The notes under the pieces: model-generated
The model's database searches: none
The model's input: the letters and a program-made list of their open reading frames with translations, nothing else
Told to the model about the DNA's origin: nothing
Program-made: the position numbers and the translations under genes
NCBI RefSeq assembly: GCF_010183535.1
Contig: NC_071332.1
Coordinates: forward strand, 21,762,001-21,826,000
DNA length: 64,000 nucleotides
Direction: 5' to 3'
Origin: Caenorhabditis remanei
Lineage: Eukaryota > Nematoda > Chromadorea > Rhabditida > Rhabditidae
Shown: positions 1 to 10,198 of the stretch, piece after piece
Position numbering within the stretch: position 1 is the first letter of the stretch
Layout of the letters: each line of letters opens with the position of its first letter

Positions 1-558
1 GAGGAGAAAATCAGAGCAAAAATTGGAAAAATAATGAGTAAAAAACTTCATAGACCTATATCTCAACAATCAAAAATGCTATCTGAAAAATTTAAACTGC
101 AAAATAAAGACCTAATATTCTTCTATATTTTTGCTAAAAATCAAAGCCAGACTATCATTCTCAGCCAAGCTGCAGCGTCTCAAAGATAGTCAGTAAGAGC
201 TCAAAAAGAAAAGAAAAAAGAGCTACTAATCAGCACCTGATTTCAATTATGAATGAATAAAAGACATTTAAAATTTTCACGAGTCAAAGGCCCTTGGGGG
301 CTCAAAATCTGTGACTTTGGCTGTACACAATGACAAAAAGGATGTGATATGTTGAAAGTTTAGAGAAATGAGTAATCAGAAAATTAGGAAAGTGCAAGTA
401 GAGATAATTGGTTTTCATTAGTTATAAAAGTACATGATCCCAGAAAGAAGAGAACAGCGTCTGTCTGTGTGCTGAGGTATCCGGATTTCCAGATGTCCAT
501 AAAATTGAAAAGTATTAACTTAGATGACCTAATGAAGGATTCTTAGGCCATCTGCATT

Positions 559-834
559 CTGACGCAGAGAGTTGACAGAAAGTTCCCAGACAGTTGAGGG
601 TACACGACAAAGTGCTTCAAAAAATTGGGGGTCGCAAGAAATTGATGAAATGCTCTCTAAACCTCCGTAATTGCTTCAGAAAGTCGACGACACAGAAAAC
701 TGTTTGCAGAAAGTTGGAGAAGTTCTCTATTAGAGAAACACTAAAACAAGGGTTTGTGACCCCCAACTTGCTACAGCATTTTGTCATGTGCCCTCAACTG
801 TCTGAGGAATTTCTGCCGACTTTCGGCGGAAGTT
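559..834. repeat. Imperfect palindrome (MITE-like)
   Basis: The left arm (559-615) and right arm (776-834) are inverted copies of each other. Both contain CAGTTGAGGG or its complement, flanked by a complementary CAGAAAGTT/ACTTTC block. The arms are diverged, so this is an old copy. Confidence 0.6.
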
Positions 835-956
835 TTAATAATATTCTATGCTTTGCATACTGTCAGCAGAGATTCCGCAGAAAGTTGCAGTAGTTTGCCG
901 AGTAGGTTACCAACGATAGGGACGACTCTCTTTTCGGTATTCGGAATTTCCAGAAT

Positions 957-1100
957 TACCGTAAAAACTGTCTTAGAGCGACACCTTTAATAGAACGACA
1001 CCTCTAATAGAACGACACCCATAAATACTCAGGATTCATGAATATGATTATCCCAGTGTATTTTCTTGGTTCTGTCGCTCTAATACAGTTTTTACGGTAA
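957..1100. repeat. Short inverted-repeat element
   Basis: Inverted termini TTACCGTAAAAACTG and CAGTTTTTACGGTAA bracket about 144 bp. Inside the left part the unit TAATAGAACGACACC recurs. This looks like a small non-autonomous DNA element. Confidence 0.65.
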
Positions 1101-2056
1101 CTTTGCAGGATTTGGATATGTTGGTGGCCTAAACTTTTTCAGTTTCAGCATTTTTTGATCGTCTCATTGCAATTTTCAAACTTCATGTTGAGATTGCTAG
1201 GTCTCTGTTTCCTCAATTTTAAAGTCTCGGTAACTTTTTCCCTTGCCCAGATTATCCAGTCTGATTTTTTGACCCCCCTCCCCTCAACCACTAGTCTCTG
1301 AATCAGTCTTCCGAAATTCCTCAATCTTCTTCTCCACTCCCCTTTCTTCTTAGAAAATCCTATCAAATTTCACACATCCAGAAATGGAAGGCTCAAAAGT
1401 GGGGTGAGAAAAAGAAGTTCCTTGGTCCCCTTTTTTCTCAGATATATCCGATTACAGTAGTATTTGGGAAGAGGGGAAGATGGGATTCATTTTCTGTTTT
1501 CATTTCAAGATTTTTGTCACGTTTCTTTTGGTTTGACTATCTCTGTCTGTCTTTGACTAGTGGCCTGGAAATCAGAAATTGTGAAGTTAGGTAATCGCTC
1601 CGGCACCTATGAATGAAAAAGAGATCTTATAAAATGTTAAGGGCTCTTATGGGCTTAAAATGTGTGACTAGTGACCTGACTGCCTTCGACTGGTGGCCTA
1701 AAAATCCTTTGTAAAGTTAGGCCACCGCTTCTCGGCCTCTATCCACCAATTACTCATAACAACATGATTCCCATCTGATCTCTCTCCGTTTAGTCATAGT
1801 AATCTGGCTTCCTAATAATAGTTAGAGAAGAGGGACCCTTGAATGTTTGCCAAACGGCTTCCGTTCTCCCCCACACACACACATAAACCCGATCAGTTTC
1901 CCATGTTTATGTACTCAGAGACACCTTAACTCACTTTTTCTCTGTTTTGTGATGACTGTTATCAATGAAATTCCTTTTATTTTGTCTGATGGCACGTACG
2001 TATTTTATTGGATTCAGTCGGTCAATTAGTATAAGTTTTTATGTAGTTATAGGTCA

Positions 2057-2560
2057 CTATTGATAGGAAAAATGAATGTTTGAAATGTTTTTAAACCAGA
2101 ATAGTGTTTTTCTGTTTGTTGTTTTGACTAATTTTTTGAGAAATTTCAAAAACTTAAAGAAATTCTAATTAGAAGGTCTATATGGTAATTTTGATAGGAA
2201 AAATGAATCTCGGAGGTGTTTTTAAGCCTATGATGTTGTTTTGACTCATTTTTTGAGAAATGTCAAAAAATTGAAGGAAATCCAAGCTGGTGTAGGTTAG
2301 AGTGATTTTTATGAGTATTAGGGGGTCTATAGGTGCATTCTGATTAGAAAAATGGATTTTTGAGTTGTTTTTGACCTTGGGATTGTGTATTTCCTTCGTT
2401 TTTAGCTGTTCTTCGGAGGTTTTGAAAACTTTTAGGTCTGAGTCAATTTTTATAAATTTTAACGAGGTTTAGGTCGATTTTGAGAGGAAAAATTGATTTT
2501 TTGGATATTTTAGATCCTATTATCGTGTTTTTCTTACATTTCTGTCTATTTTTTTGAGGT
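2057..2560 (+). repeat. Four diverged tandem units of about 135-145 bp
   Basis: Units start near 2057, 2192, 2338 and 2477. Each opens with a variant of TTGATAGGAAAAATGAAT, followed by GTTTTTAA and a TTTTTTGAG block. The array ends about 85 bp before the start codon of the kinase-like gene, so it occupies that gene's promoter region. Confidence 0.6.
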
Positions 2561-2645
2561 CTCTGTCTGTCTGTTTCTCCGAATGTCCTTCTTGACCTTA
2601 AAACTTTTTTTTCAGTTTTCCCCCTTATTCCAAATGTGAAGAAAT

Positions 2646-5600
2646 ATGAATTATTTTTGTATCATCTTCCCCCTTCTCGTCCTCCTCTCCACTCCTATCG
2701 ACTCAACACCCTGCACCTGCTCTTCAAAATGCGTGAAATCTTCCTCTATGGCACTCAAAGGACGAATTCGACAAGAGTTAAGACCTGAAGAAGGCCCGGA
2801 AGCAAAGTTAGCAGTGATGGCAGTCGTTTATATAGAGGGATTGGAATACGAGGAAAATCGGTGGGATGTGTTGAAGGTGAGATTCTTTGCTTGAAATTTT
2901 ATATGAGCATCTAGATAACGCTAAGCGCTATATTTTTGTAGTTGACCATTTTTTGATAGCTCCGCCCACTTTTGAGATACGCGTCTTTAATGATAGGGGA
3001 TTCATTTTTGGGGAGAGGAGACGCAGAGAAATTTGAGTGTCTCGTTTCTCTGCGTCTTCTCCTAAGGTGTGTATCTCGAAATCTGCCCTTTTATCAAAAA
3101 ATGCTCAAAGCTACAGCCCACAATCTGTAATTTTTGATTCCCTAATAGGTTTCTTGTTCCAGAACGAGTCCTCCCTCTCTATCGACTGGCTTCCAATGTC
3201 GCACGACGTCATCGAGTCCTCCAGAAGACCGCCGAAACTCAAAACTGTACATTTCGTGGATGTTGGACAGGAGACCACTGCAATTGTTATAGAACTTCTT
3301 TTTGATTTATTGAATATGAAGTTAAGATCGACTTATGAGTTGAGGGTGAGTGTAACATTGTTGAATACAGCTTGAAATTTGAAATTCGTATATGAATGTG
3401 TAGAGCGAGTCAAGGGCTACATTTTTGTTGTTGACAGTTTTTTGATAGAAATGCAGGGTTTTGAGATACATACATGCGTTTAAAGCTAGGCGAGGAGGGA
3501 AGGAGATACGCATAGAAGGCGTGCGCTCTCGTTTCTCTGCGTCTCCTCTGGGTCTCCTCTGCGACGCTTCAAAGACCCAACTTTCACCGCTCGTATCTCA
3601 AGAACATGAATAGCTATCAAAAACAAATAACTAAAAAAATGTAGGCCGATTTGTGATCTTCACGCTGATGTAAAAATATTCCAGTTTGCATCAATTATAA
3701 CGCCACGGCAACGTTTCAAAATTGAGTAACAAGCCCAAAATTTTCCTTTTTTTCCAGTCCTGCATCCCATTAATCTTTATGTTCCTCTCGATCACTATAA
3801 TTATTTTTTGAAGCTCATATCTCAAAACCCTGGAGAGCTATCAAAAACATGTCAATTGCAAAAATGTAGCTCGTTTTCTGATCTATATATTCATTATACC
3901 TCATTGATAGTTTTGTTATGTCGGCGATTCTTATCTGTTACTCTCTAGCTGACGTATCTCAAACCCATGCAGAGCAATCAAAAAATTGTGAACTACAAAA
4001 GTGTAGCTCTAAAGCTTAACAACAATCTCATAAACATTAATTTTCTAGGTCGGCTCAATCTACGACACTAAATGTGACAGAATGCTCGATCTGACCACTC
4101 ATGCAGCGTTGAATGTAACCTTTGCATGTGAGAAGATAATTGGAGCAGATTGTCGGGATGCTATTAAAAGTAAGTTTAGAAAGCTACTGTATTTTCAAAG
4201 ATTCTAATTTTCTTTAGTCGACCACCACCCAGTGTGCAACCTGATGCGTAACTATCATACCCGTGTCATCGAGCTGGAAAACCACGTGGATCAAGTAGAC
4301 GTCTTGATTTCGATTGAGAAAAACGCGCATCGCCTCAAAAAGATGCGATATTTTGTTGCGTTTTATGGAAAATGTGAGGAGCACTCAAAGAACGATAATG
4401 GAGAATGTGTACTCGATATGCAGAAAGCTGAAATTTCCAGATTTTGTGTTCCGAACCGAGTTAATTGCACTAAATTTGTGAGTCTACTTTTTCTTCAGAG
4501 CCAACTAAACTTTAATAATTTCAAAAAGTTTTTTAGAACCGAAAATTCTCGTTGACAATCTCCAACTATGACTTGACAGCAAAGTATGGTGTGCAGATTT
4601 GTGGAATTCTGGACCATCGCTTCGAGGCTCCGCCCATTGTGGCGGGGACCAGTAAGATAGCTGCGGATGCGTTGACAGTCTCCACTACAATCGCCTCTTT
4701 ATCAGTCGTTGCTCCAGCTGACTCCCTTCTGCGGACTCTTATTGGATATGCTTTTGTTCTTGCATTCCTTCTGATCATTCTTATAATATTTATAAGCTAC
4801 AAATGTGCGACAGGCCGGTGGTGCAAGGGAGATCGGATGGAAAGGTATATTTTATTTATTTTCCCATACTTTGACCAGTCGCCGCGGTCTTGTTTGTAGT
4901 CCAAGCTTTTTTATAATAAATGCGTTGTGTAGATAAAAACCAGGGCTACATTTTTGTAGTTGAAAGTTTTTTGATAGCTACTCACGTTTTTAAGATACGG
5001 GCGAAGTTAGGTGTCTCCGGGATGGTGGCTTAGACGCAGAGAAACGAGATACTCTAACTTCTCTGCGCCCTCCTACTCACTCCTTTCCACACTTTAACGG
5101 CACCTAACTCATAAGTGGGCGGAGCAATTAAAAAGTGCTCAACTACAAAAATATAGGGTTTATCTACAAGTTCATATTAATATAAAATGTTTCCAGCGAC
5201 CAATTCCTGATGGATGAGAACAGTCTCACCCTATTCGAAGACATCATTATCGGGAAGGGACGTTTCGGAACTGTCTACATCGGTCAACTATCCCCCGACT
5301 GGCATGGACCAGTAGTTTTAGATGATCAGCAACGAGTTGCAGTGAAAGTGAGACCTGTTAATCTATACACCTAAAAATTCACCGTTTCAGACCAACCGCT
5401 ACTTGGATAAATCTCGCAAACGAGATTTCTTCGACGAGATCGAGGGAGCAAAGGAAGTTGGAAGACACTCAAGGATACTGCCGTTTATTGGGACAGTGGT
5501 GAAGAATGGGAACGTGTTGCATGTCATGGAGTACTGTAGTAATGGGAATTTGTTGAGTTATTTGATTGCGAAGAGGAAGTATATGGTGGAGCTCCAAGAA

Positions 5601-6843
5601 AAAGGTATCAACCTGAATGAGTCCTTACCAAGCCTCAACGACATTGACTTTGACGAAGTTATATCTATCCATGACCTCTACCGTATCTCCTCTCAAATTT
5701 GCACGGCGATGATGTTCCTTGGCTCCAAAAATATAGTGCATAATGCGTTGTGTGCTCGTCATGTAATGATATCATCGGATCATAATGTAAAATTAGCGGA
5801 TTTTGGAAGCATCTCGACACCGACTACTCCGAACTGGTAAGCAATTTCTAGCCAGACAAATTTTTCCAATTCTTGTTCTTGTTTAGCACGCCTGTTGAAA
5901 ACCAATACAAATGGTGTAGCCTCGAACTTCTGCGTGGTGAGACTGCCACCGCTCTATCAGATGTCTGGTCGTTTGGAGTTGTCCTTTGGGAGATTCTCAC
6001 AATGGGCGGACGCCCATATTATAATGTTCCGGATGCAGGGATCAGAGGTCTGGTGGAGAAAGGATTCAGGTTGCAGAAGCCAGATGGATGCACCATTCCA
6101 ATGTATCAGCTGATGAGGGAAACCTGGTTGGATAACCCTACGGACCGCCCGACTTTTAATCAGATCTCGCAGAGAATTTCGCAGTCGGCGAGTCAGTGTA
6201 CGCCGGAAGCTTCCAGAAACTTTTTAACGGTGAGTTTATTGGTCACCAACTAACAATCTACAGTACAGGTCAAAAAGAGTGCGTCATGGTAATACTGATT
6301 GTCCCATCAAGTAGATTTTTAATGTATCATACAGATGAGAAATATAGATATATTTTTGTAATTGACAACTTTTTTGTACGAGTACTCTCTAGCAAGTTAC
6401 AAATCGACAAAGTAATTTCTGCCTCAAATCGACCAATTTCAGTGTAAAATATGATTTTTGAGCTGTGTCTTGAAATTACTATAACTCTTTAGGGAGTGCC
6501 CGTACAAAAAAGTTGTCAACTACAAAAATGAACCTCAACTCTTGGACTGTTTGATTCCATAAAAAGTTAGTTTGTTGGACTGTTAGTTTAACCGTGACAC
6601 ACTTTCAAAGTTGGGCATTTTCAACTGAATATGGCCAAAGCTTACAACCTTCTGACCGGTACTGTACCAACTTAAAATAATTCAAGCCCCTTCCAGATCT
6701 CAACCCTATGTGACTACTACCTCGATGACCCATTCCCTCGTGACACCCCGGCCACATCCTCCCTGCCACGTCGTCAACAAACTCATTACGATGCGGCTGC
6801 ACTCATTTCAGAATCCGAGCGTCTTCTCGGCTATCGACTATAA
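2646..6843 (+). CDS. Receptor-tyrosine-kinase-like pseudokinase
   Basis: Exons: 2646-2876, 3163-3345, 4049-4169, 4218-4477, 4537-4844, 5197-5347, 5391-5836, 5887-6229, 6697-6843. All phases agree and give 729 residues. A signal peptide (residues 1-20) precedes a Cys-containing ectodomain with no domain I recognise. A single membrane span follows at about 331-352, then a tyrosine-kinase-type domain. Visible kinase landmarks are the Gly loop GKGRFG (387-392), the VAVK lysine (418), a candidate helix-C glutamate (434), DFG (555-557) and the DVWSFGVVLWEI block. The catalytic loop reads HNALCARH where kinases have HRDLAARN, so the catalytic Asp is Ala537 and the metal-binding Asn is His542. I infer a signalling scaffold or decoy receptor without phosphotransfer. 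It resembles the nematode-expanded receptor kinases. Several introns carry hairpin repeats. The first start codon gives the signal peptide. Confidence 0.88.
2920..3118. repeat. Hairpin repeat, family C (intron 1 of the pseudokinase gene)
   Basis: Inverted arms carry TTTTTGTAGTTGACCATTTT, GATAGCTCCGCCCACTTTTGAG and a TCTCTGCGTCTTCTCC core. The same arms recur near 3.4, 4.9, 15.4, 16.2 and 28.1-28.5 kb. Confidence 0.7.
3405..3647. repeat. Hairpin repeat, family C (intron 2)
   Basis: Same layout as the copy at 2920: TACATTTTTGTTGTTGACAG on the left, a TTTCTCTGCGTCTCCTCT core, and a complementary arm at 3600-3647. A partial further copy lies near 3830-4010 in the same intron. Confidence 0.65.
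4942..5160. repeat. Hairpin repeat, family C (intron 5)
   Basis: GGCTACATTTTTGTAGTTGA at the left end and its complement CTCAACTACAAAAATA at the right end flank a TTCTCTGCGCCCTCC core. It fills most of this intron. Confidence 0.7.
6258..6668. repeat. Family B palindromic MITE (last intron)
   Basis: Arms carry TTGTAATTGACAACTTTTTT and its complement AAAAAAGTTGTCAACTAC, with outer blocks containing TCAACTGAA and GGTACTGTA. Related copies lie near 18.9, 32.6, 36.3, 46.2, 49.0, 50.1, 54.7 and 57.0 kb. Confidence 0.7.
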
Positions 6844-6987
6844 TCTATTCTCACTTGTTTGTTGATATATCTTTTGGTCTTTTGAAAATTCAAATAAATT
6901 GTAAATTACAATTTGTAATGCAAATTCGATAATTATCATCTAATTATACCATCGAAAAAATCGTATAAAAACTAAAAATCGGACTGA

Positions 6988-8331
6988 ATGATGGAGTGTG
7001 TTCTGAGGATGCCTAGAAAAGTCATGCCAGATTGTCTGACTATTGAAGAGCAGGAGAAGCAGAGGGAAGAGAGGAAGTGAGTTTTTTTTATTTGGCGTTT
7101 CTTTGGCGCAATCCAGGTGCTCTGGAAAGAGTACATTCCAGACTAATCCACACTAGATTGCATATTTTGTGTCCCTTGACGCAATTTGAGTTTTTTGTGA
7201 AGTTGTAGTGTCCTTAAGCAGATCTAGAGCATCGTCCGCGGTTTTCGATGTTAGTCCTGCGGATGCCGAGTGACCGTAAACTTATGGAACGTGACCTATA
7301 TCATTGGAATGCTGAAAAAACGCTTATTCCAAATATATATTCAGCTTTAGCCCACGAGGTCTGGTAGTCGAGAAAGATGAGGTCAAAGTTTGGACACGAG
7401 AAAATTTTTTTGCAATTTTCAAATCTTTGTAACTTTCGGGAAACAAAACCAAATTTTGGGATTTTTGGGCATATAGACATTCGGGCACACCGACAGACAG
7501 ATAGACAGAAAATTTTTGTTTTTTGGTGCAGCCTAAAGCTCAAAAATCTCATAACTATTTTTTGTTCTAAAAATGTCAGCGTTTTTTTTCAATACTTTCT
7601 AGCTCTCTGAAAACGCAACCAAATCTCAAGGTATTAATATAATTTTGAAGTTCTTGAGTTATTTTTTCATATAAACTACGTTGAAGCCTTAGGCCAAAAA
7701 AGGTAATAACTCTCCCAAACTTTGATCCCATTTTTCTCGAATTCCAGAACTCGAGGGCAAAAACAGAATATATATTTGAAATCAACGTTTTCCCAGCTTT
7801 TCAATGATATATGTCATGTAGTTAGTGATTCCCTATTTACCAATGTCTTATCGAAATCTTGGATCATTTTTGACGTAATTTTCGCTTTAAATCTCTCCAT
7901 TCCCCCTTAATTTTAATATTTCCAGAATCCGCTACGAAGCCGCAAAGCACCGAATGGCGGTTGCCCGTAGACTCCGTATCCTAGAAAAGAAGCGTCTAAA
8001 AAAGCAATTGAAATCCGAAAAACAACGACTCGAGGCGCGCACCCGCATCAATCTTGTCGAGTGTCAACAGAAGGCCCGAGCTACGATTGCAACCCAAGTT
8101 TTGCGGATTCTGGAGTCACGGGAGAGAAAGAAAAAGGAGAATATGACGATGGCGATGATGGAGAAACAGTTGTTGAAAGCGTTGGGAATAGAGGAGACGA
8201 CCAGTTTGGGAGTGGAGAAGAAGAAAAAGGAAGTGGTTGTGGTGAAGGCGCCTATTCCTCCAGAAGTTGAGCTGGAAATCGCTACTAGTGAAATTATAGA
8301 TGATAAGAATAATGATTTATTTTTTGAATAA
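6988..8331 (+). CDS. Small Lys/Arg/Glu-rich coiled-coil protein, function unknown
   Basis: Two exons, 6988-7076 and 7926-8331, join in phase to give 164 residues. I do not recognise a family. Residues about 20-110 are almost wholly charged helix (repeated KK, RR and EK with heptad-like Leu and Ile), predicting a coiled coil. The C-terminal 40 residues run from a KKKKEVVVV stretch into an acidic end. There is no signal peptide or membrane span, so it is probably cytosolic or nuclear. Its ATG lies 145 bp after the pseudokinase stop and about 95 bp after an AATAAA near 6891, which is typical of downstream genes in Caenorhabditis operons. The 849-bp intron is mostly a palindromic element. A second ATG follows the first directly; either could be used. 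Confidence 0.7.
7291..7817. repeat. Family H palindromic element inside an intron
   Basis: The left arm (ATCATTGGAATGCTGAAAAA, then CAAATATATATTCAG) is repeated in inverted orientation at the right end. The related, much shorter copy at 52316-52581 shares both arms. It occupies most of the intron of the coiled-coil gene. Confidence 0.7.
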
Positions 8332-8930
8332 ATAAATTTAAACGTATCAGCGTGGCGTTCTGGTCGAAAGTGGGCGATTGATTTTTTGTCGAGAGCTGTA
8401 TTCCAATCGACAATCACTCCAAGAAGAATCGAAAGAGCGCAAACCTTAAAAAATGGAATTCTTCATCAGAAATTTGTTGCGACATTCAATCAAAATCTGC
8501 ATATTTATGGTATATTAAGCACATTTACTCTGCAGTATTCAAAAATTTTGAACAATTTGTTCCGATTTTTGACATGCCTGCAAAAATGGTTTGCTGCCCA
8601 GAATATCTTCACGGAACCATTCTCGTAGCATACTTTTTCAGATTTGTTTCAGATTTTTCTGACAATTTTCAGATTTTTTTTCCAGCCAGACCCCTCGATT
8701 TTTAATCACTGATCATTAGGAGTCCAGACCCTGCAATTTAATCAAAAAATCTGTTTAAAGCTCTCGAAAATTGTTATTTTTCAATTAATCAGATTTATAT
8801 TTCACATGTCACAACAAAACTGATTCATTAAACTTATAGAGCAAAAGGGGCGGAGTTTTCTAGGGTTATAAATGAGTTTTGATATTTTCAGAGTTTTAGA
8901 ATCCAGCTATATTTATTACCTCGGCACAGT

Positions 8931-9007
8931 TCTTACAACTGCGCTCCACCGAAATGCTCTTGAAAAAGACGATTTTCTTCGATTACGGTAGAGCGCGATT
9001 GTAAAAA
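8931..9007. repeat. Short hairpin related to the TAPT1-intron palindrome
   Basis: TCTTACAACTGCGCTCCACC and the inverted GGTAGAGCGCGATTGTAAAA flank a short spacer. The left arm matches the CTCTTACAACTGCGCTCC block of the large palindrome at 23411-24093. Confidence 0.6.
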
Positions 9008-9474
9008 GTGTTTGAGCTGATAAAATATCCAGAAGATTTCAAGATCCTGGGCATCTGGACTCATGGAAGCACAGAAAGACCAGTCCCGGATCCCAGAAGC
9101 CACCAGCTTGATCTTCGGATTTCTCCGGATCTCAATTATTTTCATTCCACCGGATTCGTCTCCCTAATATCCGTGTTTTGTATCCTTAATGACCTACTTC
9201 TTCTCTTCGGGAACATCTCTGCGTCTCTCATCTCTCGTCTACCTCGTTCTTCTTATTTCGTTTCGTCATTTATATTTGCCCTCTTTGCCCTCAGTCGCCG
9301 CGACGCCATTTTATGAGTGTCTCTTTCTCTCTGGTCTCTCTGATTTATGTGCTATCTGGTTAGGTCACCAAAAGGGTGACATTGATGGTGACTATGTGTA
9401 TGTGTAGATTTGAATTTGAATTCTGTTTTTGGCGGTTTTTTTTTTCTGTTAGCGTATGTAGTTGGTCATTCAAA

Positions 9475-9645
9475 CTAGCGTAGCAAAACTTTGGAGCATC
9501 CTATCTTGTCCGTCTTTAAAGATATGAAAATTGTTTTAACGGAAGAAATATTCTATAGGTTTTAATCTATCTTTTGTCAGTTAACAACTTTTTGATGTTT
9601 TCTCTGGAAACCGAGATATAGCGCTGCAAGCAGGCATGACATAGC
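9475..9645. repeat. Family A element, degenerate copy
   Basis: Shares the internal blocks GAAGAAATATTCTAT and TTTTGTCAGTTAACAACTTT plus an ACCGAGATATA block with the better copies at 11448, 11969 and 40713. The terminal inverted repeats are no longer clear. Confidence 0.6.
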
Positions 9646-10198
9646 TTAAAGTTTGAAACTTTCTCAAAAATACAGTGACCTTCGTGAATTTACACCAATT
9701 TGTCCTCATCAATTTTCAATGGTTCATTCTAGCGCACCTTTAACGCGTTTTACTTTTTCCCCAATCGTTCGCATTTCTATTCGAGGGCCTCTTTGGCGCG
9801 TTTTTCTGATAAAAATCGCTTAAATGAGAGCCTTCCACTTTTTTTGAGCGCCTGGCGCACCTTTGGTAACTTTGTGCATAAAAAACTAAGGTTTTAGTGA
9901 TTTTGAACGTGTTTGACGCGCGTTTTCTCAAGAAGGCAACGTTTGGATAATATATGTTCCAAACATTCAAAAAAGGGGCGGAGCTTATTTCAAAGTTTAA
10001 TGAGCCAAGACCTATGTAAATCCAAACCTTGATTTTCTGATTTCACTAGACTAGACTGTTCTCCAACCAATCAAACTGTGCTCTTTCATGATTTGTGTTG
10101 CTCCCTCTAAGATGAATAACTGTGTCAATAAACTACCTGTGAACTCAAACACCTCTTTATAGGTTCTGTAAACTAGGTGGCGAACTTCGGGTTAAAGA

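Larger units (their letters stand above)
1..2645. other. Gene-poor region with palindromic and tandem repeats
   Basis: No convincing coding exon is seen on either strand. Short open frames here lack splice context, compositional bias or recognisable domains. The stretch holds two hairpin-type repeats (559-834 and 957-1100) and a diverged tandem array (2057-2560) that runs almost up to the start codon of the next gene. Confidence 0.6.
8332..10198. other. Intergenic region with repeat fragments
   Basis: No supported gene. It contains a small palindrome at 8931-9007 and a decayed family A element near 9475-9645. The rest is AT-rich, with polypyrimidine stretches that may be promoter sequence for the EXPERA gene. 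Confidence 0.55.

Noticed and set aside
2646..6843. Active tyrosine kinase
   Set aside because: The catalytic Asp and the metal-binding Asn are both replaced.
8064..8417. Minus-strand open frame opposite the coiled-coil exon
   Set aside because: Its Phe/Ser-rich content is the reverse of a Lys/Glu-rich coding exon, with no other support.
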